Part shown: positions 29,523-39,705 of the stretch, one piece after another
Position numbering within the stretch: position 1 is the stretch's first letter
Layout: every line of letters begins with the position of its first letter
Assembly (NCBI GenBank): GCA_033296885.1
Contig: MU863907.1
Coordinates: forward strand, 186,001-250,000
Direction: 5' to 3'
DNA: 64,000 nucleotides
Origin: Triangularia verruculosa
Lineage: Eukaryota > Ascomycota > Sordariomycetes > Sordariales > Podosporaceae
Notes under the pieces: generated by a model
Seen by the model: the letters and a program-made list of their open reading frames with translations, nothing else
Databases searched by the model: none
Told to the model about the DNA's origin: nothing
Program-made: the position numbers and the translations under genes

Positions 29523-31345
29523 ATGTCGATACGGATAGCGCTCGAGAACCCACCCGAGTTCTACACGAACTTGGACGTCATGAAAGGCCATGTCGTGCTG
29601 ACCCTCAGCCGACAAGAAAGCGTGGGCGCCGTCATCGTGAAGCTCGAGGGAGAGTCGAGGACAGCCCTGGGCATCCCAAACGACAATTCGAGCACCGGAG
29701 TCCCGCACCGGGAGATGCCTTCGGCCGGTGATATCATTTACGAAAACCACAAGATTCTCTACAAAGTAGCCCAGGCATTTCCACACGAGAACGCACCACC
29801 CCAAGCCGGTCCTATCATCCTGAACCCTGGCCAACATCATTTTCCTTTCCAGTTCAAGTTTCCGTTCAACAACTCATGCGGCAATGCCGAAGCCATGGCC
29901 AAGATTGGAGGTGTCGTGAGCGCCGGTGGATTTGCTCCAGGTGCCGGATTGTTTGGATTGGGCGGCATTCGCGTGATGGACGGAACCAAGCAGTTGATGT
30001 ACTCTCACGTTACGAAGACGCTTCCTCCAAGTTTTACGGGCTTTCCCGGCGAGGCTGAGATTCGGTACTACGTTAAAGTCACGATTCAAAGACCTGGCTT
30101 GTTCAAGGAGAACTGGAGATATCAGATAGGACTCAAATTTCTACCCATCGAACCACCCCGGCCGCCGAAGAGTAACCAGGAGGCATATGCCAGGCGTCCA
30201 TTCGCCTTCCAACCTCGAACACCGCCGTCCACGGCACCGCCATCGACTAAGAAGCGAACCTCGTTCTTTGGAAGGAGTAGCACCCCACAACCACCACCAC
30301 CTGTTGGTGGACCTTCGAACGCGTCTTCGTCGACTGAGCCGAGCCCGGCAACACCGCCCTCGATCGAGATGTCTGCTCGCCTCCCACACCCAGCCATCTT
30401 GACTTGCAACAAGCCCGTACCGCTCCGACTTATTGCTAAGAAGTTGGCACCTAGCAATGGAGAAGTGTATCTCATAGCCGTGCAGATCGACCTCATAGGC
30501 AAAACCATTGTGCGATGTCAGGATCTAGTCAACACTGAGATCAATCGCTGGGTCATAGTCTCGCGCCAGGGCCTTTCCATACCTGTGTCCAAGCAAGATG
30601 ACGCCGTAGGAACCGAAGTGATTCTGCCCGATGCAGTGTGGAACAACGTACCTCTCCCGAACACCGTCATGCCCAGTTTCTTGACGTGTAACCTTAGGTA
30701 TTTGCGTTCATGATGCCGACGATGCCTTCCTCTGTTGCTGACATGGTTTGTTCTAGTCGTGAATACTCATTGGAAGTGAAACTCGGCCTCGCGTGGGGAA
30801 AACCAGATCAGTCTTCTCACGGCTCGTCACATAATTCCTCCCTTTTCGGTGGTTCTAATCGTAACAAGGGCAAGAATCTGGCCAACATCCCGCAGGAAAT
30901 CCACTTACCTCTCAACTTCAGCAATGTTCAAGTCTTTTCCGGCCTCACGCCCCCAGCAGCACTGGTGGAAGCCATGCGTCAAGGCCGGACAAGGCCTGCC
31001 CGAAAGCAAACCAATCCAAATAGCCGGCCACCACCGCAGCAACCAAACATCCCACCCCAGGGCGCGGCTTCTTCCTCGAGACCACCCGCTCCAGCACTAC
31101 CGCCGAGACCGGTTGTAACTCCACAGCAGCAACAGCAACAGCAAAACGAAGCAGAAACAGCCTCGCTGTACCCGCCTCAGCTACGACCAGAACAAGAGGC
31201 GCCCCCTTACGATGACGCTCCTCCAACGTATGAGGAGGCCATGGCGGAGGAGATGACGGGGCCGGTTTTCCCCAGCACAGCTCGACCGGCGTATAGCGGG
31301 GTGACGGATGAGAACGCGGCAAGCAGTTTGCCTGAGAAGAACTAA
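29523..31345 (+). CDS. Arrestin-domain (ART-like) ubiquitin-ligase adaptor
   Basis: Arrestin-related trafficking adaptors bind plasma-membrane transporters and recruit the Rsp5/NEDD4 ubiquitin ligase for endocytosis. Exons are 29523-30697 and 30757-31345 (59-bp intron, joining FLTCNL to SREYSLEVKLGL), giving 587 aa. The N-terminal arrestin fold covers about 1-215 (IRIALENPPEFYTNLDVMKG, then LEGESRTALG and QHHFPFQFKFP). The C-terminal arrestin fold covers about 275-430 (RLPHPAILTCNKPVPLRLIAKKL). Between them is a Ser/Pro linker of about 60 residues. The tail has a Pro-rich and poly-Gln stretch and ends with PPYDDAPPTYEEAM at about 540-555, whose PPTY is a canonical WW-domain-binding PPxY motif. 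The target transporter cannot be told from sequence. Confidence 0.92.
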
Positions 31346-32653
31346 AGTTTCCTGGTGTGGAGGGGGTGGATTGTTTGAATTAGTATGGTCAGTTGGAAGC
31401 ATTATTCTGCGGGTATCGGCGTTTTGATACACACTCCCCTGGATTCACATTGCTCAAAAAATGAATTTGGTTTTTATTTCTCCTCCTGTCTTATAGTTAT
31501 AGCAAGCTTAATATCCCCCCCTTTTTTTGGTGTTGCGTTTTATAGTAATTGATAGCAATGCATAAAAGGGATGCATAGTAGGCCCTGCCTTTAAACGCCC
31601 GTTACATTACTGCAACTCGAGTTTTAAAGACTCCAACAGAGTCAATCATTACCAACCCCCTAACAACCTGTTTCTGAGATTGAGAAAGTCTAGTCCTGGA
31701 CAATGTATCTGGATTTCTTCCGGTAGAGTTTCTGTATGGCCGCACTCTTGTGCCCGCCCTACCTATCTAGCTTGCTTGAATGAGGTTTCGCACCTCAGTA
31801 GGGGCATCCGGTGGATCTTTGCATGTGTTTCGGCAAGAATTTATCAAAAGGAATGCTTACGCCATTCGGATACACTAGAAGATAATGGATAAGTCTGCTC
31901 AGTTATTACGAGACTTGTCGACGCTGATGCCTTCAAAAGCTTACAGACCATCGGTTCCCGCCTGTCAATCCTGCTCCAACCATGATCCAGCGCCTCTGGG
32001 GAATTTATAGTGAGCCTCATGGGAACTTGGCGGCACCTATCTTCCTGTCTACGATGTGGTAGACGTAGCTGCGGGACTATTTTACTGGGTACAGACTGGC
32101 ATGATTTCAGAAGTGACCAGAACTAAGCTCAACGTACCTTGTGTGGATTCTGCTAACTCATCCTTGTTTGGGGGTAGGTATCAATCGCTGGGACCAGACA
32201 AAAAGGTTTGACCGAGTTGATCTAAAGGACATAGGTAGGTGTATCCTCACAGCGGATGGTAGGTGGTGGCTTAATTATCGAAGCTCAATTCTACTTCCTC
32301 TCTATTTTGTCTCCCTCTCTTGTGCTATGCCCCTTTTCCCCACATCCTTCCCCTCGGCAGCCCCACGGGTAACCAACAACACGGCCCAATGTGACCGAAA
32401 TCAACGCACAAAATAACATTCCCTTTCCCTCACAATCATCTGCCACGACAACCAAAAGAAAAACCGATCTTGAAAGCTCCGGGTATAGTTTGCTAAACCC
32501 ATGTTTCCCTACCGGCCCTTGAAACGCCGGGTACAAGATTTCAAAAGAAAAGAAAAAAAAAGAACCTTGCTCTCTTTGCAAAACGCCCGCTATGCTTGTG
32601 AAGTAGCAACAATAAAGAAGATAATTGTAAATGCAATGCTGGAGCCGGAGAAG
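31346..32653. other. Convergent 3' region
   Basis: 1.3 kb between the arrestin and SUMO-ligase stops, AT-rich, with GGTAGGT repeats around 32175-32270. No gene is supported; frames here are under 100 codons and without pattern. Confidence 0.55.
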
Positions 32654-35600
32654 CTAGTCTAACTCGATGATCTCTGGTTCGCGGCGAACTTCTGTCCGAC
32701 GGGTCGCTGCAGGGGTAGAAGATGCTTTGCGCTTACGGGTAGATGAAGCAGAAGTGGCCGCGGGAGGCTCTGTATCACTCAAGTCGTCATCCTCGTCCTC
32801 CACAACTGCTGTCCAACTACCGTCCGCTTTGACATGAATAGACCTGGCTTGGAGCTTGCCCTGTTGAGCCAGCTGCTCGCGGACATGGTACAAGAACTCG
32901 TCGATACGCAGGCTTTTGGGTCTCGCATCTTGATGGCAAATGGGACAGCGCCACTTGTCGGGGTTGCTTGGCTCGGCCTGCGAAGGGCTGGGATTGGGAC
33001 AGCCACAGTTCGACGCTGCGCTGTGAAAGCACTTGAGCATCTTTTTGGTCTCGCGGGTATCAAGCCATGTCTGTAAATCAAAACACTCTAGGTGCGTGCA
33101 TGACGCGCCCCTTGCGGGTATGGTGAATATCTTGGCCATGAAAGGATCAGCCATGTCAATCGACAAGTCGGGGGCCTCAATGATAAGCCCGTCATCGTCA
33201 GAGCTTGGGGTCAGCCGTTTCTTGATGATTTGCAAAGTGTGTTCCTCTGGTAGCAAGCCATTCGTCCAAACATGACGAGCAATATTCCTTTCACCAAGGG
33301 TTTCGATCACTTCGACAGCAATAAAGTAGCTTTCCTCAACACTGCCCTCCGGAGGAACCGGAACCACAACCGCAAGAGTGTTGTTTCCGCAAATAACGTC
33401 GTCGGTTAGCTCCGTAGCCAAGTCCTTGCCGTTATGGGTCTGCCGGCGGGCCTCGAGGGTCCTTCCATTAAACCTCATAAAGATGTTGCGTGGCCAGCAC
33501 ATCTCTTTCGTCGCCCATTCATGTTCTGATGGGACTCTTTTCGAGGGGCCCGCTTTGCAGCAACGGATTCTCCATCGTAGAGCACCGTCAAAGTGCTCCG
33601 CCATTGGAAGCATGGTTGTGCCCTCTGGCCTTATCGTTTTCACTGCCAGATCAAGCTGATCCTGTGTAATCGGGAACGCAAAGTCGTAGACCATGTTTCG
33701 CGGACGCACAAGAGTAGGTTGCACTGCAAATCGACCCATCGCCTGTAGCAGACGCTCTGGATTCCCGTCCTTTGGAACGCGTTTTGGACTCCGGCAGTGA
33801 GATTGATGCAGAGACATTTGAAGAGATCTTCTGTCTGTGGGTTCGTGCGGCCAATCTGGACGTGGAATAACCGTGTCTTTGGGAGGGATTAGCATGTCTG
33901 ACTGCCTGGAGGTCGGTGTGGCACGCTGGGGCGTACCCCGTGAATTTCTCTGCGCCCCGGCCGGGACAGGTTGCGGTCGGGTCAAGACTGGCTGTGGAAG
34001 AGCAGAGCTGACAGGTGTCCCAACAGCCGCCAGAGACTCCCTTCGCATTAGCGGCGAGGCCGATTGTCCGACTTGTGTATCAATGGGTGCCACAAAAGGT
34101 CTCCGTTGTTGCTCTGCTTGCAGCTGCTGGAACATTCGTTGGTGGTGCAATTGTTGCTCTCTCTGTCGTGACTGAATTTGGCGCTGCTGGATCTGCTGCT
34201 GTTGAAATTGTTGCGGCTGCATCTGCTGCTGTTGACCCTGCTGCCTTTGTGCCGGTGGTACCTGGCCGGCTTGCTGCCCCCACTGCTGTTGCCGTTGATA
34301 GAGTTGCGCCGCATGTTGTGCCGATTGCTGTTGCTGGATAGCCGCCATATGCTGTTGCTGAGCAGCCGTCGCCTGGTGCGGTGGCTGGTACGGAGAGATA
34401 ACCTGATACTGGACAAGAGGAGAGGCCGGGGCGCTGTTGATCGGCGTCGCACGTGAAGGAGGGAGTTGTTGAGAAGGGAGAACCGGTGGCGACTGCACTC
34501 CATACCGGAGCGGTGGCTGGTTGCTAAGCTGCAAATTTGGGAACACGGCCCTCACAACATGTTTGAAGTGAGCAACGAGCCCCATATTCAGTCTCATGAT
34601 GTCGTCGGGCGTTTTCCCAATCGACACTATAGGAATACCGGCTTCGCGAATGCGGCGTTCCTGATCGTCTTTGAATGCTTTGTCCATGGCCTGAGCATGC
34701 GCTCCGTCCCGAATTCCCAGCCTCCGACGGTTTGCGGTGAAGAGGATCTCGCGCATGATGGGAGAATGACACTGCAGTCGACCCTGGAGCTCGTCAAGTA
34801 AATACGGGTAGCGGCGGTTGCATGTTTCCAAAGTCATGGGAGCGTGCTCATGGACGAGGGCCTGCAGAAAGCTGACCACCCACCGGATAGCGGCACAATA
34901 CACCGGATACTTTTGCATCTCTTGAACTGAGCCAGGAAACGAGGCAAAGAAAAACCGGTTCCCCTTGGTGAGGTGATCATTCTTCCTAATTATCTCCCCA
35001 ACCGTGGAAAATCCAGCATCAATCGTTTGTATCGTGACAATATCGTTCAGCTCGAGTATTTGATGAGCATTATATTGGTTAAGGGACCAAATGGCATGGA
35101 GTTGATGGAGTGCTAGAAAGAAATAGTCGTTCCTTTCGCACGCATCGTTCAGGAGGTGCAAACGGGGCCTGTCTAGCTGAGGATTCATGCAATCCATCCC
35201 TCCATGTGACTGGACATGCTGTTCTAGATTTGCCAGGAAATTTCGGCCATGGAACGATGGCTGTGCCGTGCTCCTATCGACACGGGGTTGGTCAGCATGG
35301 AAATCAGCAAGAGAGGCTGAGGAGTGACTTACTCGATCCGACGTCTTTTAAGCGCAGGGGAATTTGTATCCCTGGTCTCTGGCCGAGCGCCGTCAAGACC
35401 TGTGCCTATGCCTGCTGTCTTGTTCAACCCGCCGCCGTTAGAAATCGATTCGTCACTTGTTGGAGGGACAGGCGCGTGTGTAAGCGAGGCCTGGTTCATG
35501 TTCTGGTTTTCCAGTGACCATGTTTCCTGCGCTTGAGGAACCGCATGTTCCTGGGACGCTGGGTCGAGTTCGAAGCGGGCATTGGTCATGGAAGGATTAC

Positions 35601-36090
35601 GTGCGCCGAAGGCGGGCATCATGGTCGGTGCCAGAGTCGGCGCATCGGGCAGCGAGGCAGGAAGCGGATTCGGGCTATCCAAGGCATTTGACAGGGCAGG
35701 GCTCGGCTCGTCAGTAGGAGCCGGCGATGGGAGAATCGTCTGGGCAGGTCTGTTTAAGATTAGCCGGTTACTCAGGACTACGGTGGAAGGTGTGGCGTCT
35801 TACTGAACTTGTCCTGTTTGATGCTGTGGTGGTTGTGATGGTAGCTGCGGTTGCGGTCGAGGTTGCACCACGGCCAGAGGCACGGCACCAAGCTCGGGGT
35901 TATACTTTCGGAGACGGCCCCGTTTTGCTGGGCCAGTATTCGAGGCTGTGGATGTTGATGTCGGGTTCAACCACGAGGGCTGCGGTCGAGCACCGAGAAA
36001 AGCGTTGGCGGTCGCATTTGAGGAAGCGATTTGCGGGTCGGGCAAGGAGCGGTTCCGGTTACTGTTACTGGGGTTCGTGTTGGGCGCCAT
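32654..36090 (-). CDS. SP-RING (MIZ) zinc-finger protein, probable E3 SUMO ligase
   Basis: Siz/PIAS-type proteins pass SUMO from Ubc9 to nuclear targets. Exons are 36090-35804, 35749-35333 and 35273-32654 (introns 54 and 59 bp), giving 1107 aa; both joins are in phase. Residues 1-235 are disordered and end in a KRRR nuclear-signal-like motif beside the second intron. Residues about 240-490 are helical (NDACERNDYFFLALHQLHAI). A Gln-rich tract follows (DNA 34120-34370). Residues about 730-940 resemble the PINIT/accessory region (RNIFMRFNGRTLEARRQ, PEEHTLQIIKKRL). The SP-RING lies at about 955-1015: CTHLECFDLQTWL, then WRCPICHQDARP. Between its halves the loop is about 20 residues longer than usual and holds extra cysteines (KCFHSAASNCGCPNP). 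No SAP domain is evident. The end is basic then acidic, finishing EPEIIELD, which may be a SUMO-interacting motif. Confidence 0.9.
34120..34370. repeat. CAG/CTG-rich low-complexity tract (poly-Gln coding)
   Basis: Within the SUMO-ligase exon the minus strand is dominated by CAG/CAA codons, giving a long Gln-rich stretch broken by Arg, Met and His. This is a likely site of length variation and, in the protein, a disordered interaction segment. Confidence 0.85.
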
Positions 36091-37115
36091 CTGTCAGACC
36101 GCGGTCTCTCTCACGTCCAGGTGTTGGGCGCGAGGAGGAGCAGGGGCCTGGGAGACTGGAGAGAGGCCCAAAGTCGGGTTAGTGAAGATGTCACGATTTG
36201 GTCCATGCAGCGGTGAGTAATAAAACCGTCGAGTGGAAGCAATCAAACAAACAAAGAAAACCCAGTGTGCCCAGTTCGCAGCGCTCACACCCTGTGCCGA
36301 CGGGACAGCTAGAGAACGCGTGAGAAAGCGAGAGAAAAATAAAACAGCAGACGAACCATCGAAACGGAACAGCGCGGCTATAGGCGATGCTCAAATACTC
36401 GCAAAAACCAATCCGACAGGTGGTAACTTCCTTATTATTTGATCTCAAACGAAGCAAAGCAGGTGAGGTTGGTGAATGAGAGGCAAGATCGAACGAACGT
36501 ACTTGCCCAGCAAGCTAGGTAAAGCACCCGAAGTGGCAATCGCGTCCGCAACATGCAGGCCTACCTAGGAGAGCGCGCCCACCAGCAGTTGCCATTACCT
36601 ACCTTTCTTCCAGGTTGGCTTGATTATATCTACCTGGAGCGATAATAAAGAAGAGAGCCCATCAAGGCCACAGACTACAGTAACACGGAACATGGCACTC
36701 CACCGAAACCTCAACAATACATCCCCCTTCCCGGTGAAACCCCAAGAAGGACTGATGAGAGCCAGCCGGATAACCTTGAGGAACAAACTCGGACCTAGGT
36801 GACTTGCCTTGGGTCACATCTTGTGGGACACTCTTACAGGAAAGTCCTCGATAAGACATCCGTTGATGACGGACACTGGAAAATCACCCGGGCTGGTCGT
36901 GCCCCAGAATCCCGTTCGTCCCACCAGACTACCTAGACAGAGCTTATCTTATCGTGCTAGCGCGAAGGGAAGTGCGGGTCCCATCAAACAGACCCCTGCT
37001 GAATTGTCTGGGCCAAAAAAAAGTTTCGAGCAGGCAGTCGCGCGCGCACAGCAGACACCAACGAAAGCTCACCACCGGCACCAATTTCGGCCTCCCTTCA
37101 CCAACCGCAATCGAA
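36091..37115. promoter_or_regulatory. Divergent SUMO-ligase/utp15 intergenic region
   Basis: 1.0 kb between the two ATGs. It has several CCTAGG/ACCTACC motifs (about 36515-36610 and 36796-36800). The open frame running into utp15 from 36954 uses a GTG, not an ATG, so I do not extend the gene. No further gene is seen. Confidence 0.5.
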
Positions 37116-38756
37116 ATGGCAGCAGAAGTGCAACCTTTGCCCCTGGTAAAGCTGGCTTCGGGCCCCAGTCCCGTTACTCCCGAACAAAGGTACTGGAGAT
37201 CTTTCAAGAATCAGAAATCGCATACCTCGACGGCAACATGGCCCATTTCGCACATCAGTTTCCCCGCCCAGACAGGCGCCGTCTTGTCCAATTCCATGGT
37301 CGCCGCGACAAAGCTCAATGATCTCTTTGCAGTAACCTCGGGTCCGCGTGTGGACATCTTCTCGATACGAAAGCGCGAGCTTCTCAAGACGATTGGCCGC
37401 TTCGACAGCGAGGCCCATTCCGGCGAGATCAGGGCTGATGGCAGGGTGCTGGTCGCTGGTGAGGATTCGGGGAAGATGCAGGTCTTTGACGTTGGCGGCG
37501 GTACCAGGGCTGTTATCCTCAAGACATGGCATATCCACAAACAGCCCGTGTGGGTAACAAAGTGGTCGCCTACCGAGCTCACCACCCTCATGAGCTGCAG
37601 TGACGACAAGACAGTCCGGCTCTGGGATTTGCCATCAAACAACCCCAGCCATACATTTGCCGGCCACTCGGATTACGTGCGTAGCGGCGCTTTCATTCCA
37701 GGCGGGAATAGCAACATGTTGGTGACCGGTTCCTACGACGAGACAGTTCGAGTATGGGATGCCAGAACCCCCGGCGGCTCCGTCTTCACATTCAAGCACA
37801 AGGACCCAATCGAAGAAGTTCTGCCCCTTCCCGGAGGAACAACCCTTCTTGCCGCCTCTGGAAACGCCATCTCAGTCCTCGATCTTGTCGCCGCCAAGCC
37901 TCTCCGCCTGATTACGAACCACCAAAAGACCGTCACGAGTCTGTCGTTGGCGTCCAATGGCAAACGTGTTGTCAGTGGCAGTTTGGATGGCCACGTCAAG
38001 GTCTTTGAAACCTCCAACTGGAACGTGGTGTTTGGATCCAAATACCCCAGCCCTATCCTGTCTCTCTCCGTTGTCGCCGCCGGCGCAGCCCAGGAAGACC
38101 GTCACCTGGCCGTTGGCATGCAGTCCGGCGTGTTGGCCATCCGGACCAAGTTGTCTGGGGCAGCTGCGGAAAAGGCTCGCGAGCGCGCAGCCGTCGAAGC
38201 AGCCATCGGCACCTCGGCACTCGACAAGATTGACGCCAGAAATGCCAAGCGCAAACGGGCAGCAGTCAGCAACAAGAACATGGACATGCTCGGCGAAAAC
38301 GTCGACGTCATCATCCCAACATCAGACACCGGGTCCAGGAAGAAGAAGCTCAAGCCATGGCAGCGCAGCTACAAAGACGGGTTCTACGCAGCGTGTCTGG
38401 ACGAAGTACTCGACATGTCTGGGCCAGAGTACCAGCCCCTTGTTGCTCTCACTGTCCTCGTCGCCCTGCGCCATCGCTCTGCCCTGCGCGAGGCTCTCGA
38501 GGGCCGCGACGAGGTGTCGATCGTGCCGCTTCTCAAGTGGGTGAGCAAATACATCGTCGACCCTCGCTATGTCAGCATCTGCGTCGACGTCTCCTTCCAC
38601 CTGTACGACCTCTACAGCGAACACGTTGCCGGCAGCTCGGAGCTGGCCGAGTTGTTCCAGTCCTTGCTTGGCAAGGTATCGAGCGCAGTCAAAAAGGCGG
38701 AAACGGCCATCCAAGTAGCGGGCATGTTGGAAACCCTGACGATAGGGAACGGTTAG
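37116..38756 (+). CDS. utp15: U3 snoRNP / t-UTP protein UTP15
   Basis: WD40 subunit of the t-UTP (UtpA) complex, which binds nascent pre-18S rRNA in the nucleolus and couples rDNA transcription to early processing. Single exon of 546 aa; the ATG at 37116 (MAAEVQPLPLVKL) is the first in frame. The early motif TPEQRYWRSFKNQ is typical. WD repeats run from about 55 to 360, with clear strands such as LMSCSDDKTVRLWDL, LVTGSYDETVRVWDA and VVSGSLDGHVKVFET. The C-terminal UTP15 domain (about 395-545) is helical, preceded by a basic linker (KKKLKPWQRSYKDGFYAACLDEVLD). Length and domain order match orthologues. It converges with the C2-domain gene. Confidence 0.96.
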   Translation: MAAEVQPLPLVKLASGPSPVTPEQRYWRSFKNQKSHTSTATWPISHISFPAQTGAVLSNSMVAATKLNDLFAVTSGPRVDIFSIRKRELLKTIGRFDSEAHSGEIRADGRVLVAGEDSGKMQVFDVGGGTRAVILKTWHIHKQPVWVTKWSPTELTTLMSCSDDKTVRLWDLPSNNPSHTFAGHSDYVRSGAFIPGGNSNMLVTGSYDETVRVWDARTPGGSVFTFKHKDPIEEVLPLPGGTTLLAASGNAISVLDLVAAKPLRLITNHQKTVTSLSLASNGKRVVSGSLDGHVKVFETSNWNVVFGSKYPSPILSLSVVAAGAAQEDRHLAVGMQSGVLAIRTKLSGAAAEKARERAAVEAAIGTSALDKIDARNAKRKRAAVSNKNMDMLGENVDVIIPTSDTGSRKKKLKPWQRSYKDGFYAACLDEVLDMSGPEYQPLVALTVLVALRHRSALREALEGRDEVSIVPLLKWVSKYIVDPRYVSICVDVSFHLYDLYSEHVAGSSELAELFQSLLGKVSSAVKKAETAIQVAGMLETLTIGNG

Positions 38757-39705
38757 GGTGTCAGAGTAATGAAGGGCGAAACATATTTGTGTATTTTCTT
38801 TAATTACCTGTCTGATATTTTTTTGTTCTGCATTGCGTCGGCGTTATTTATTATTTTTGTTTTTGCGAGAAGTAGGAAGGGTGTAAAAAAAAAAGGCTAA
38901 CTGCTCGGACTATATTATTCCAACTTTTTTGTGTTGTTCTTTTACATTAGAGAGATACCTACCCCCTCGGATACTGCTGCGAAAGAAGAAGGAAGGCATG
39001 ACGGGACTCAAATATATTTTTGGATGGACTCCAACGTTCTTTGTGGCGTTTCATGAACGGTTTGCCTGTTGTCTTTCGGTTTCCATATGGTATTGTCGTC
39101 GTCCTCTTTTTCCGACTCAAGGTGATGTACTTTCTTGTAGCTTTATCTAGGTTCTTTCCCCATCTATTGTCCGGTCATCCTCAAGCCACACCCTCTGAAT
39201 CACCTGCCGCCATCTTCCACCCCCCCAGTCTCGACCGAGTCAGTAGGTTGCAGTAGGGGCACTGCCTTTCGAGCTGCCCCAAGTCTTTTCGTCTCAACAA
39301 AAACCCAGCCCGCCCTCACGTTGAGCTGTTATTCAAGCGCGCTCCATCCACCACTGCTAAACCGCTCAACGGATGCATACCAGCGGCTCACAAATAACAC
39401 CAAAGTATGATCAAAACAAGCTCTCATTTATGTTTCAAAACTACCTACGTTGCCACAATCATATAGCTACCATACCTACCAAATGCCAAGGAAACCACCC
39501 AGGTGAAACCCTCCGCTGTATATAAGGTATCTGACAAAAATAAAACACCTCTCTCTCTTTTCCAGGTCATACCATCATATACGCAAATCAAGTCTCTCAC
39601 AAACAAACGTCCAAACGTCCAAACAAAAAAAAATGCATCTCTATCATACAACTCCGCCCCCGGATTCAGCATGAGGCTTCTTCACTTCGGTTGAGAAGAG
39701 AATGT
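38757..39705. other. Convergent 3' region
   Basis: 949 bp between utp15 and the C2-domain gene. It is T-rich just after utp15 and A-rich near 39540-39640. It presumably holds both 3' untranslated regions; no gene is seen. Confidence 0.6.
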
